DNA of 64,000 nt from Stenotrophomonas sp. ZAC14D1_NAIMI4_1 (lineage in GTDB: Bacteria > Pseudomonadota > Gammaproteobacteria > Xanthomonadales > Xanthomonadaceae), in NCBI RefSeq assembly GCF_003086775.1, contig NZ_CP026001.1, positions 1,204,407-1,268,406 of the forward strand. Direction: 5' to 3'. The translations under genes were made by a program, and so were the position numbers. Of the stretch, positions 35,546-44,216 are shown piece by piece. The notes beneath the pieces were generated by a model. It was not told the DNA's origin. It worked only from the letters and a program-made list of their open reading frames with translations, and made no database searches. Each line of letters opens with the position of its first letter. Within the stretch, counting starts at the first letter, position 1.

Positions 35546-36442
35546 ATGTCGATCCATTCCATCGAACCGGCACCGGTGCCGGGGCTCACGCGGCGCGAGG
35601 CGCTGCGCATGGCGCTCACCGGCAGCCTGGGCCTGGCGGCCGCAGGCATCCTGCCCGCCGTCGCCACTGCCGCGCCCCTGAAGGGCAGGCTGAAGCACTC
35701 CGTCGCCCGCTGGACCTTCCCGCAGTTGTCGGTCGCCCAGCTCTGCCAGACCGTGAAGGGCCTCGGCTTTGCCGCCATCGACCTGGTCGGCCCGGAGGAC
35801 TGGCCGACGCTGAAGGCCCATGGCGTAGCCAGCTCGATGTGCAACGGCGCGGAACTGAGCCTGACCAAGGGCTTCGCCGGCAGCGAGTTCCACGATGAGC
35901 TGGTCGCTCGCTACACCCGGCACATCGACCTGGTGGCCGATGCCGGCTATCGAAACCTCATCTGCTTCTCCGGCAACCGCAACGGCATGGACCCGCAGCA
36001 GGGCATGGCCAATGCCGAAGCCGGGCTCAAGCGCATCCTCGGCCATGCCGAGAAGCGCGGCGTGGTCCTGGTGATGGAGCTGCTGAACTCGCGCGTCGAT
36101 CATCCCGACTATCTGTGCGACCACTCCGCGTGGGGCGTGGAACTGTGCAAGCGGCTCGGCTCGGACAACTTCGGCCTGCTCTACGACATCTACCACATGC
36201 AGATCATGGAGGGCGACATCATCGCCACCATCGGTCGGCACCACGCGTGCTTCAAGCACTACCACACCGCAGGCGTGCCTGGCCGACACGAGATCGGGGA
36301 CCAGCAGGAACTGAACTATCCGGCCATCTGTCGCGCGATCCGCGACACCGGTTTTGATGGGTATCTGGCGCAGGAATTCATGCCTGCAGCGCCGGATCCC
36401 GTTGGCTCATTGCGCGAGGCGATCCGTCTCTGCGACGTCTGA
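35546..36442 (+). CDS. Tat-exported TIM-barrel isomerase/lyase-like protein
   Basis: A 298-residue protein of the AP-endonuclease-2/sugar phosphate isomerase fold, closest in pattern to hydroxypyruvate isomerase-like proteins. The N-terminus has TRREALRMALTG (15-26) followed by a hydrophobic stretch ending ATAA, a twin-arginine export signal. Metal-site residues of the fold are suggested by MELLN, YDIYHMQ, HYHTAG and AQEF. In the 3-keto-glycoside context it could act on 3-keto sugars in the periplasm as lyase, hydratase or isomerase. It opens the plus-strand operon, 49 bp behind the operator. Reaction not provable from sequence. Confidence 0.85.
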   Translation: MSIHSIEPAPVPGLTRREALRMALTGSLGLAAAGILPAVATAAPLKGRLKHSVARWTFPQLSVAQLCQTVKGLGFAAIDLVGPEDWPTLKAHGVASSMCNGAELSLTKGFAGSEFHDELVARYTRHIDLVADAGYRNLICFSGNRNGMDPQQGMANAEAGLKRILGHAEKRGVVLVMELLNSRVDHPDYLCDHSAWGVELCKRLGSDNFGLLYDIYHMQIMEGDIIATIGRHHACFKHYHTAGVPGRHEIGDQQELNYPAICRAIRDTGFDGYLAQEFMPAAPDPVGSLREAIRLCDV

Positions 36443-36469
36443 AACGATATCCACCCAGGTGATAGACCC

Positions 36470-38155
36470 ATGGCAGATAATCATTACGACGCCATCGTTG
36501 TTGGCTCGGGAATCAGTGGCGGTTGGGCGGCGAAGGAACTGACCGAAAAAGGTCTCAAGGTCCTGATGCTGGAACGCGGGCGCAACATCGAACACGTGAA
36601 GGACTACGTCAATGCGATGAAGGAACCGTGGGATTTCCCGCATCGCAACCGTCCGACCCAGGCGATGAAGGCGGCGTTCCCGGTGCTGATGCGCGACTAC
36701 GCGCTGGCCGAGAATCTCGAGGGCATGTGGGCTGACGAACAGGACTCGCCCTATATCGAGACCAAACGGTTCGACTGGTTCCGCGGCTACCACGTCGGTG
36801 GGCGTTCGCTGATGTGGGGCCGGCAGAGCTACCGCTTCTCCGATCTGGATTTCGAAGCCAACCTCAAGGACGGCATCGCCACTGATTGGCCGATCCGCTA
36901 TGCCGACATCGCGCCGTGGTACGACCACGTAGAGAAATTCGCCGGCATCGCCGGCACGCGCGAAGGGCTGGACGTGCTGCCTGATGGCGAGTTCCTGCCG
37001 CCGATCCCGCTGAACATCGTCGAGAAGGACGTCGCTGCGCGGATCCAGAAAGCCTTTGGTGGCACGCGCCACATGATCCACTCGCGCACCGCCAACATCA
37101 CCAAGCCGATGCCGGAGCAGGGCCGGGTGAACTGCCAGTACCGCAACAAGTGCATCCTCGGCTGCCCGTTCGGTGCGTATTTCTCGACCCAGGCGGCAAC
37201 CCTGCCGGCGGCGATGAAGACCGGCAACCTGACCCTGCGGCCGTTCTCGATCGTCAAGGAAGTGCTCTACGACAAGGACCGCAAGCGTGCGCGCGGGGTG
37301 GAGGTCCTCGACGCCGAGACCGGCCAGACCTACGAGTACACGGCCAAGGTCATCTTCCTCAACGCGTCGTCCTTCAATTCGACCTGGCTGCTGATGAACT
37401 CGGCCACCGATGTCTGGGACGGCGGACTGGGCTCGTCGTCCGGCGAGCTGGGGCACAACGTGATGGACCATCACTTCGGCGCGGGCGCGTCCGGCCGGGT
37501 GGAAGGCTACGACGACAAGTATTACTTCGGCCGTCGTCCCTGCGGTTTCTACATCCCGCGCTTCCGCAACGTGGCGGCGGACAAGCGCGGCTATCTGCGC
37601 GGGTTCGGCTACCAGGGCGGTGCCAGCCGCAACGGCTGGTCACGCGAGATCGCCGAACTGAACATCGGCGCCGATCTGAAGGACGCGCTGAGCCTGCCCG
37701 GTGACTGGCGCATCGGCATGACCGGTTTCGGCGAAATGCTGCCCCACCACGACAACACCATCCGCCTGGACCACGAGCGCAAGGACAAGTGGGGGCTGCC
37801 GGTGCTGGCCATGGACGTTGCCATGCGCGAGAACGAAAAGGCGATGCGAAAGGACATGGCGGCCGACGCGGCGGAAATGCTGGAAGCCGCCGGCGTCAAG
37901 GACGTGGAGATGCACGACAACGACTATGCGCCGGGCAAGGGCATCCACGAAATGGGCACCGCGCGCATGGGACGTGACCGCAGGACCTCGGTGCTGAACC
38001 AGCACAACCAGGTCTGGGACGCGCCCAACGTCTATGTCACCGACGGTGCGTGCATGACCTCCAGCGCCTGCGTGAATCCGTCGCTGACCTACATGGCGCT
38101 GACTGCGCGGGCCGCCGACCATGCCGTGCGCGAACTCAAAGCGGGGAATCTCTGA
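36470..38155 (+). CDS. GMC-family FAD oxidoreductase (candidate glucoside 3-dehydrogenase large subunit)
   Basis: A 561-residue GMC oxidoreductase. The FAD-binding motif VVGSGISGGWAA is at 10-21, the second signature region is YHVGGRSLMWGRQSYRF, and the C-terminus has the catalytic HEMGTARMG and a final NPSLTYMALTARAADHAV helix. A cysteine-rich NKCILGCPFG segment near 225 is common in cytochrome-linked members. It lacks its own export signal. Its stop overlaps the next gene, a gluconate-2-dehydrogenase-subunit-3 partner with a twin-arginine-like signal, implying co-export. Such pairs include glucoside 3-dehydrogenases, an activity reported from S. maltophilia. The exact substrate is inferred. 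Confidence 0.9.
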   Translation: MADNHYDAIVVGSGISGGWAAKELTEKGLKVLMLERGRNIEHVKDYVNAMKEPWDFPHRNRPTQAMKAAFPVLMRDYALAENLEGMWADEQDSPYIETKRFDWFRGYHVGGRSLMWGRQSYRFSDLDFEANLKDGIATDWPIRYADIAPWYDHVEKFAGIAGTREGLDVLPDGEFLPPIPLNIVEKDVAARIQKAFGGTRHMIHSRTANITKPMPEQGRVNCQYRNKCILGCPFGAYFSTQAATLPAAMKTGNLTLRPFSIVKEVLYDKDRKRARGVEVLDAETGQTYEYTAKVIFLNASSFNSTWLLMNSATDVWDGGLGSSSGELGHNVMDHHFGAGASGRVEGYDDKYYFGRRPCGFYIPRFRNVAADKRGYLRGFGYQGGASRNGWSREIAELNIGADLKDALSLPGDWRIGMTGFGEMLPHHDNTIRLDHERKDKWGLPVLAMDVAMRENEKAMRKDMAADAAEMLEAAGVKDVEMHDNDYAPGKGIHEMGTARMGRDRRTSVLNQHNQVWDAPNVYVTDGACMTSSACVNPSLTYMALTARAADHAVRELKAGNL

Positions 38156-38730
38156 TGGACCGCCGTGAACTGCTGAAGATGATCTTCGCCGCCACCGGCG
38201 CGGCCATGATCGGCCTGCCGACGCTGGCCAGCGCCAAGCTGCCGGCACCGGCGGCGAGCGCTGGCTTTTCCGAGGCCGAGATCGCCACGCTTGATGAGAT
38301 CGCCGAGACCATCCTGCCGCGCACCCGCACCCCCGGCGCGAAGGACGCGGCCACCGGCGCCTTCATGGCGCGGTTCGTGACCGACTGCTACACCGCCCGG
38401 CAGCAGGCGACGTTCCGTGCCGGCCTGGCCGACATCGACAAGCGCGCCGGCGGAAGCTTCGTGGCCCTTGCGCCCGAGGCGCGCACCACGCTGCTGCGCA
38501 CGCTGGATGCCGAGGCCCGCAAGCGTGCGGTGGAGGTGAGCGAGACCGGCACCGGGGAAACCGCGAAGGCGATGCCGCATCCGTTCACCATGATCAAGCA
38601 GTTGGCCATCTTCGGCTTCTTCACCTCGAAACAGGGCGCGACCGAAGTGCTGAAGTACGTCGCCGTGCCCGGACGCTACGATGGCGACATGGCCTATGCG
38701 CCAGGTACGCCGGCCTGGGCCACCAGCTGA
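38155..38730 (+). CDS. Gluconate 2-dehydrogenase subunit 3-family protein (GMC partner)
   Basis: A 191-residue small subunit. It begins MDRRELLKMIFAATGAAM, a short RR-type export signal ending near residue 27 (LASA), followed by LDEIAETILPRTRTPGAKDA, the segment diagnostic for this family. It is expected to carry the FAD subunit through the Tat system and to hold it at the membrane or periplasm. ATGA-type overlap with the upstream GMC gene and TGATG overlap with the next gene show tight coupling. Confidence 0.9.
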   Translation: MDRRELLKMIFAATGAAMIGLPTLASAKLPAPAASAGFSEAEIATLDEIAETILPRTRTPGAKDAATGAFMARFVTDCYTARQQATFRAGLADIDKRAGGSFVALAPEARTTLLRTLDAEARKRAVEVSETGTGETAKAMPHPFTMIKQLAIFGFFTSKQGATEVLKYVAVPGRYDGDMAYAPGTPAWATS

Positions 38731-39479
38731 TGGAGTACGACAGGATGATCAGACCTTTCTTGATGGCCGCGGGCGTGCTGGCGGCAGTGCCGGCGTTCGC
38801 GCAGGCCGGTGCGGAGCGTGATCCGGCAAAAACCGAGGTATGGGCGCCGGTGGCGGAAGTCGCCACGCCGGCCGGCGCGGCACCGTCGGATGCCATCGTG
38901 CTGTTCGATGGCAAGGACGTATCCGCGTGGGAGGCAGAGGAGGGCGGGCGCGTGCCGTGGACGGTGGCCGACGGGGCGATGACCGTGGTGCCGGGCAGCA
39001 AGGGCATCCGCACCCGGCAGCGTTTCTGCGACATGCAGCTGCATGTCGAGTGGCGCACGCCCACCGACACAAAGGGCTTCGACGGCCAGAACCGTGGCAA
39101 CAGTGGCATCTTCCTGCAGGAGCTCTACGAACTGCAGGTACTCGACAGCCACGGCAACCCGACCTACGCCAACGGCCAGGCCGGTTCGATCTACAAGCAG
39201 GCCATGCCGCTGGTGAATGCCTCGCGTGCGCCCGGCCAATGGCAGGCCTACGACATCATCTGGAAGGCACCGCGTTTCTCGGCCGGCGGCGGGCTCACCT
39301 CGCCGGCGCGCATCACCGTGCTGCACAACGGTGTGCTGGTGCAGGACGACACGGTACTGGCGGGCCGGACCGAGTACATCGGCGCACCGTCGTACTCGCC
39401 GCATGGCTGCGCGCCGCTGTATCTGCAGGAGCACGCATCCAAGGTCAGCTACCGCAACATCTGGGTGCGCGAGCTGTAA
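38730..39479 (+). CDS. DUF1080 family 3-keto-disaccharide hydrolase-like protein
   Basis: A 249-residue exported protein of the DUF1080 family, now called 3-keto-disaccharide hydrolases, with a concanavalin-like beta-sandwich. A signal peptide ends near residue 25 (AVPAFAQA). Family hallmarks are IVLFDGKDVSAWE, FCDMQLHVEWRTP, GNSGIFLQELYELQVLDS and the final ASKVSYRNIWVREL. ATG at 38730 overlaps the preceding stop; an ATG five codons on (MIRPFL) is an equally plausible start. In this operon it would cleave the glycosidic bond of a 3-oxidised disaccharide made by the GMC enzyme. It ends 9 bp from the convergent operon. Confidence 0.9.
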   Translation: MEYDRMIRPFLMAAGVLAAVPAFAQAGAERDPAKTEVWAPVAEVATPAGAAPSDAIVLFDGKDVSAWEAEEGGRVPWTVADGAMTVVPGSKGIRTRQRFCDMQLHVEWRTPTDTKGFDGQNRGNSGIFLQELYELQVLDSHGNPTYANGQAGSIYKQAMPLVNASRAPGQWQAYDIIWKAPRFSAGGGLTSPARITVLHNGVLVQDDTVLAGRTEYIGAPSYSPHGCAPLYLQEHASKVSYRNIWVREL

Positions 39480-39488
39480 GGCTCGCGT

Positions 39489-39785
39489 CTACTTCGCCAG
39501 GAAGCTGGCGAGGTCATCGATCTCCTGCTGGGACAGCTGGGAGAAGGGCGGCATCAGCCCGCCGCCCTTGCTGATCTTTTCCTTGATCTGCGCAGGCTGC
39601 AGACGCTTGCTGATGTCGGTGAGCGCAGGGAACGCGCCTGGCATGCCCGCACGATCCGCGCCGTGGCAGGCCAAGCAGTTCGTCGCGTACAGCTTGGCGC
39701 CGGCAGCAGGATCTTCCTTGCACCACGCCGGCAGCGCATGCGTCGCCGCGCAGAGGGTCAGGGCCAGGGTCAGGACGGTTTTCAA
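39489..39785 (-). CDS. Periplasmic c-type cytochrome
   Basis: A 98-residue class I cytochrome c. A signal peptide covers about residues 1-22. The heme motif is CLACH (Cys37, Cys40, His41) and Met78 in GGGLMPPF is the likely distal ligand. It is the last gene of the minus-strand operon and is well suited as electron acceptor for the periplasmic GMC dehydrogenase encoded by the convergent operon. Confidence 0.93.
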   Translation of the reverse strand: MKTVLTLALTLCAATHALPAWCKEDPAAGAKLYATNCLACHGADRAGMPGAFPALTDISKRLQPAQIKEKISKGGGLMPPFSQLSQQEIDDLASFLAK

Positions 39786-39803
39786 GCAAGGCTCCTTTGC
39801 GGG

Positions 39804-40667
39804 CTAGCGCGATGCGCGGGCGGGCAGGCTGACGGTGAGGTGTTCGCGCAGGTAGTCGGCGCCGGTCTGGATCACCTTGGCCGGATCGCGCGGCTGGTCG
39901 TGCTCGACGATGTACCACTTCACGCCTGCGCCGGCTGCAGCCGGCAGGATCGCGTTCCAGTCGAGCACGCCCTGGCCGACGGCGGCGAATCCGCCTTCGT
40001 CCTCGGCCTCGCCCTTGGGCGCGTTGTCCTTGGCATGCACCGCGAACAGGCGGCCGCGGAACTTGCCGAGCATCACCACCGGGTCATGCCCGGAACGCGC
40101 CACCCAGGCCAGGTCCAGCTCGGTCTGCAGGTCGGGGCCGGCGGCTTCGAACAGCAGCTCCAGTGCGGTGCGGCCATCGAAATCGACCAGCTCGAAGTCA
40201 TGGTTGTGGTAGGCCAGACGCATGCCCTTGGCGCGCACGCGTTCGGAGATGCGGCCCAGTTCCTTGCCCAGCGCGGCCCAGCCGGCGGCATCGGTCGGCC
40301 GGTCCTTGCTGTCCAGGTAGGGCACCACCAGCGTGGTGTTGCCGATGGCGCGGTTGAAGGCCACCACCTTGTCGAGGTCGTTGCGCAGGTCGGCCAATGC
40401 CGTGTGCGAGGAAATCGCCTTGATCCCGTACTTGTCGAGCAGCTGCTTGAGTTCGCCCGCACTGACGTTCTGCGTGCCGACCGTTTCCACCGCGTGCACA
40501 CCCGCGTCGTGGACGATCTTCAACTGCTGGTCGAGCGTGCCGGCGTTGCGCAGCGTGTACATCTGCACCGCGATGGGCTTTTCAGCGCTGCCGGTTTCCG
40601 CAGCGAAGGCGGGCAGGGCGGCGAGCAGCAGTGCGAGGGTGGCGATCCTGCGTGTTGGAGCCTTCAT
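39804..40667 (-). CDS. Exported sugar phosphate isomerase/epimerase-like protein
   Basis: A 287-residue TIM-barrel protein with an N-terminal signal peptide (about 1-23, LALLLAALPAFA). The mature part begins KPIAVQMYTLRN and contains AYHNHDFEL, QTELDLAWV and VHAKDN, placing it in the xylose-isomerase-like superfamily with metal-binding His/Glu/Asp residues. The open frame continues far upstream inside the Gfo/Idh gene and is rejected there. It is the second exported TIM barrel in the island, so at least two carbohydrate-modifying steps appear to take place outside the cytoplasm. Reaction unknown. Confidence 0.87.
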   Translation of the reverse strand: MKAPTRRIATLALLLAALPAFAAETGSAEKPIAVQMYTLRNAGTLDQQLKIVHDAGVHAVETVGTQNVSAGELKQLLDKYGIKAISSHTALADLRNDLDKVVAFNRAIGNTTLVVPYLDSKDRPTDAAGWAALGKELGRISERVRAKGMRLAYHNHDFELVDFDGRTALELLFEAAGPDLQTELDLAWVARSGHDPVVMLGKFRGRLFAVHAKDNAPKGEAEDEGGFAAVGQGVLDWNAILPAAAGAGVKWYIVEHDQPRDPAKVIQTGADYLREHLTVSLPARASR

Positions 40668-40686
40668 CCGTACATCCTCCGGGGAT

Positions 40687-41811
40687 TCATTCGATGGTGG
40701 TCCAGGCGCGCGACCTGGCCGATGCGATGACGCGGTCGACGATCCGCGCCGAACGCACGCCGTCCTCGAAGGTGGGCAGGCCCTGCGGCCGCTCGCCGTC
40801 GATGGCGTGATAGGTGTCGGCGACGAAGGCCTCGAAGCACTGCGCGTAACCCTGCGCATGCCCGGGGGGCAGGGCCGACAGCCGGCGCTGTTCGGCACTG
40901 CCGGCGCCCGGCCCGCGCACGAAGGTTTCCTCGCGCTGGTCGGGCCGGCCGATCCACAGCCGCTCGGGGTCTTCCTGGTTGAAGGCGACGCTGGCCTTGG
41001 CACCGTCGATCTCGAACCAGAGCCGGTTGTGGCGCCCTGCCGAGACCTGGCTGACCGTCAACGACGCCAGCGTCCCTGCGCCGGTGCGGAACATCGCCGT
41101 GGCCACGTCCTCACTGGAAACCGCCTGCGTTGCGCCGCCTGCCGCGGGCGTGCTGAAACTCTGCGCGCCTTCGGCGCTGCGCTCGGCGATCACCGTGGCG
41201 AAGGCGGCGCTGACCTCGGCGAAGCGCTCGCCGCTGACCCATTCCACCAGGTCGCACCAGTGCGAACCGATGTCGGCGAACACACGCGAGGTGCCGCCCA
41301 GCACCGGATCGACGCGCCAGTTGTTGCTGGCCGGGTCCAGCAACCAGTCCTGCAGGTAGCTGCCGTGGATGAGGTGCAGGGGGCCGATGTCGCCTGCAGC
41401 GATGCGCGCACGTGCTTCGCGCACCACCGGGTGGTAGCGGTAGACGAAGGGCACCGTGGCGACCAGACCGCTGGACGCGGCCAGCGTGGCCAGGTCCTGC
41501 GCGTCGCCCAGCGTGGTGGCCAGCGGCTTTTCGCAGATCACGTGCTTGCCGGCGGCCAGTGCGGCCTGCGCCATGTGCCGGTGCAGGTGGTTGGGCGTGC
41601 ACACATGCACGACCTGTACGTGCGGGTCGGCGACCACCTCTTCGATATCGCGGTAAGCGCGCGGAACATTCCATGCCTGCGCCACCTCCTGCGCGCGCTG
41701 CGGCGTGGACGCGGCCACGCCGCGCACCTCGGCACCGGCCAGCAGGGCGGCGCGGCGATGTACCGCACCGATCATGCCGCTACCGACGATGGCGATTCCA
41801 AGCTTGGGCAT
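40687..41811 (-). CDS. Gfo/Idh/MocA-family NAD(P)-dependent oxidoreductase
   Basis: A 374-residue cytosolic dehydrogenase. The Rossmann motif is GIAIVGSGMIGAVH (5-18), followed by the family signature CEKPLATT (about 94-101), and the substrate domain contains GGTSRVFADIGSHWCDLVEW with the conserved Asp and His. In the island it could reduce the 3-keto sugar back to the normal sugar, or oxidise C3 intracellularly. Its start lies 12 bp after the MFS gene stop and its stop 19 bp before the next start, so it is operonic. Confidence 0.92.
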   Translation of the reverse strand: MPKLGIAIVGSGMIGAVHRRAALLAGAEVRGVAASTPQRAQEVAQAWNVPRAYRDIEEVVADPHVQVVHVCTPNHLHRHMAQAALAAGKHVICEKPLATTLGDAQDLATLAASSGLVATVPFVYRYHPVVREARARIAAGDIGPLHLIHGSYLQDWLLDPASNNWRVDPVLGGTSRVFADIGSHWCDLVEWVSGERFAEVSAAFATVIAERSAEGAQSFSTPAAGGATQAVSSEDVATAMFRTGAGTLASLTVSQVSAGRHNRLWFEIDGAKASVAFNQEDPERLWIGRPDQREETFVRGPGAGSAEQRRLSALPPGHAQGYAQCFEAFVADTYHAIDGERPQGLPTFEDGVRSARIVDRVIASARSRAWTTIE

Positions 41812-41823
41812 CGATTGCGGTCC

Positions 41824-43041
41824 TCAGTGCGTGGTGGAAGCGGCCGCAACGGCGGGGCGGTCGCGGAACAGCAGCAGGAAGGCAATCAACACGACCAGCG
41901 CGACGCCGGCGGGGAACAGCCAGATCTGCTGCCAGTCGGGCCCTGCGGCCGTGGTGTAGTGCTCCACCACCGCGCCGGACAGGAAGGTGCCGATCAACAT
42001 GCCGACGCCGTAGGTGGCCAGGGTGATGAAGCCCTGTGCGCTGCTGCGCGCGTCCGGGCCAGCATGTGCATCGGTGTAGATCTGCCCGGTGACGAAGAAG
42101 AAGTCGTAGCAGATGCCGTGCAGCACGATGCCGATGACCAGCAGCGAGAAGCCGCCGCCGGCATCGCCGAAGGCGAACATGGCATAGCGCACCACCCACG
42201 CGGCCATGCCCACCGCCAGCATGGTCTTCACCCCCAGCCGCACGAACAGGAACGGCATGGCCAGCATCAGCAGCACTTCGGACACCTGCCCCAGCGACTG
42301 CAGGCCGGCGGCACCGCGCACGCCCAGGTCGTTGAGATACGGGTTGGTGAAGTTGTAGTAGAACGACAGCGGGATGCAGATGGCGATGGAGGCGATGAAG
42401 AACACCAGGTAGGCGCGCGACTTCAGCAGGCGCAGCGAATCCAGGCCGAGGATCTGGCCGAGCCCGGCGTCGCGCTGCTTGGCCAGCGGCGGCGTGTGCG
42501 GCAGGGTGAACGCGTACAGGCCCAGCAGCAGGGAGGCCACCGCGGCCATCCGGAAGGTCAGTTCCAGCCGGTGTGCCTGTTCCCAGCCCAGCCAGCCGAT
42601 CAGCACGCCGGCGATGATCCAGCCGATGCTGCCGGCAACGCGCACCAGCGGGAACTGCTTCTCGGGCGACTGCATGTGGCGCATCGCCACGCTGTTGGCC
42701 AGTGCCAGGGTCGGCATGAACAGCAGCATGTAGCCCATCACGCAGGCGGAGAACACGCTGAAGCTGGTCGCCGTGGAAGCCAGCCACATCAGTACCGCGC
42801 CGGCCAGGTGCAGCACGGCCAGGATGCGCTGCGCCGCGAAGTAGCGATCGGCGATCAGGCCGACCAGGAAGGGGGCGACGATCGCACCGATGGACTGGCT
42901 GAGGAAGGCCGTGGCCACCTGGCTTGCGCTGGCCTTCAGCGGGCCCTGCACCAGGTAGGTGCCAAGGGTCACGAACCACGCGCCCCAGATGAAGAACTGC
43001 AGAAACATCATCGCGCCCAAGCGCGACATGGCGTGCGTCAT
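41824..43041 (-). CDS. MFS transporter (nucleoside/sugar symporter type)
   Basis: A 405-residue carrier with twelve predicted helices. FFIWGAWFVTLGTYL near the N-terminus and LVRVAGSIGWIIAGVLIGWLG in the middle match the nucleoside-H+ symporter-like branch of MFS proteins, which in many bacteria sits next to TIM-barrel isomerases and Gfo/Idh proteins. It probably imports a monosaccharide or keto sugar made in the periplasm. It begins 27 bp after the TIM-barrel gene at the head of the operon. Confidence 0.9.
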   Translation of the reverse strand: MTHAMSRLGAMMFLQFFIWGAWFVTLGTYLVQGPLKASASQVATAFLSQSIGAIVAPFLVGLIADRYFAAQRILAVLHLAGAVLMWLASTATSFSVFSACVMGYMLLFMPTLALANSVAMRHMQSPEKQFPLVRVAGSIGWIIAGVLIGWLGWEQAHRLELTFRMAAVASLLLGLYAFTLPHTPPLAKQRDAGLGQILGLDSLRLLKSRAYLVFFIASIAICIPLSFYYNFTNPYLNDLGVRGAAGLQSLGQVSEVLLMLAMPFLFVRLGVKTMLAVGMAAWVVRYAMFAFGDAGGGFSLLVIGIVLHGICYDFFFVTGQIYTDAHAGPDARSSAQGFITLATYGVGMLIGTFLSGAVVEHYTTAAGPDWQQIWLFPAGVALVVLIAFLLLFRDRPAVAAASTTH

Positions 43042-43068
43042 GGCTTGCCCTCCCGGGGCGTTGTCAGC

Positions 43069-44121
43069 TCAGATTCCCAGCATGCGGTGCAGTGATGCGG
43101 CATCCGTTCCGCTGTCGGCAAAGTCGTCGAAGGCGCGCTCGGTCACGCGGATGATGTGGTCGCGGATGAAGGCGGCGCCCTCCCGTGCGCCGTCCTCGGG
43201 GTGCTTCAGGCAGCACTCCCATTCCAGTACCGCCCAGCCGGGGAAGTCGTACTGCGCGAACTTCGAGAAGATCGCCTTGAAGTCGACCTGGCCATCGCCG
43301 AGCGAGCGGAAGCGGCCCGGGCGATCGATCCAGTCCTGGTAGCCGCCATACACGCCGCTGCGGGCGCTGGCGTGGTATTCAGCATCCTTGACGTGGAAGA
43401 TGCCGATGCGCGGATGGTAGCGGTCGATGAAGCCGAGGTAGTCCATCTGCTGCAGCAGCAGGTGGCTGGGGTCGTAAAGGATCTTCGCGCGGGGATGCTG
43501 GTCGACCACGTCGAGGAAGCGCTCGAAGGTCGCGCCGTCGTGCAGGTCTTCACCGGGGTGGATCTCGAAGCACAGGTCCACGCCGCACGCGTCGAACGCA
43601 TCCAGGATCGGGCGCCAGCGGCGGCCCAGTTCGGCGAATGCTTCGTCCACCAGGCCGGGTGGACGCTGCGGCCAGGGATACATGTACGGCCACGCCAGCG
43701 CGCCGGAGAAGGTGGCATGCGCGGTCAGGCCCAGGCGCTGGCTGGCCTTTGCCGCCAGCATCAGCTGATCCACGGCCCAGGCCTGGCGGGCGGCAGGATC
43801 GCCGCGCTTGTCTGCCGGGGCGAAACCGTCAAACAGGCTGTCATAGGCGGGGTGCACCGCGACCAGCTGTCCCTGCAGGTGCGTCGACAGTTCGGTGATC
43901 TGCACGCCGTGCCCGGCCAGCATCCCGGCAACGTCGTCACAGTAGGTCTGGCTGCGCGCTGCCTCGGCCAGGTCGAACAGGTGAGGCGCAGTGGTGGGCA
44001 CTTGTACGCCAGAATAGCCCAGGCCCGCGGCCCATCCGGCCAGCGTGTCGAGCCGATCAAAAGGAGCTTTGTCGCCGATGAACTGCGCTAGGAAAAGCGC
44101 CGGACCCTTGAGCGTCTTCAA
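43069..44121 (-). CDS. Cytosolic sugar phosphate isomerase/epimerase-like protein
   Basis: A 350-residue TIM-barrel protein without export signal, first gene of the minus-strand operon. It starts with TTG at 44121 giving MKTLKGPALFLAQF, which fits family openings; a TTG seven codons upstream lies inside the operator and is unlikely. Metal-site segments are FEIHPGEDLHDG, LYDPSHLLLQQMDYLGF, HVKDAEYH and LEWECC. The neighbours suggest isomerisation or dehydration of an imported keto sugar. The start codon lies 17 bp from the operator edge, so a bound repressor would block initiation directly. Confidence 0.87.
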   Translation of the reverse strand: MKTLKGPALFLAQFIGDKAPFDRLDTLAGWAAGLGYSGVQVPTTAPHLFDLAEAARSQTYCDDVAGMLAGHGVQITELSTHLQGQLVAVHPAYDSLFDGFAPADKRGDPAARQAWAVDQLMLAAKASQRLGLTAHATFSGALAWPYMYPWPQRPPGLVDEAFAELGRRWRPILDAFDACGVDLCFEIHPGEDLHDGATFERFLDVVDQHPRAKILYDPSHLLLQQMDYLGFIDRYHPRIGIFHVKDAEYHASARSGVYGGYQDWIDRPGRFRSLGDGQVDFKAIFSKFAQYDFPGWAVLEWECCLKHPEDGAREGAAFIRDHIIRVTERAFDDFADSGTDAASLHRMLGI

Positions 44122-44137
44122 GGTGATTCGCCCTAGA

Positions 44138-44151
44138 TGCAATCGATTGCA
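44138..44151. promoter_or_regulatory. Perfect palindromic operator TGCAATCGATTGCA, site 2
   Basis: Identical to site 1; here the symmetry extends to ATGCAATCGATTGCAT (44137-44152). It lies 17 bp before the TTG start of the minus-strand operon and 66 bp before the divergent LacI gene, so it could control both. Confidence 0.85.
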
Positions 44152-44216
44152 TTACCCTAGCATGGGCCTCCCGCAGAACCGTTGTGCAGTGCACAGCGGC
44201 AACCAGAGCTGAAACC

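Noticed and set aside
40333..43095. 920-residue open frame on the plus strand across the glycoside island
   Set aside because: Antisense to three genes with clear family motifs; composition is that of a shadow frame.
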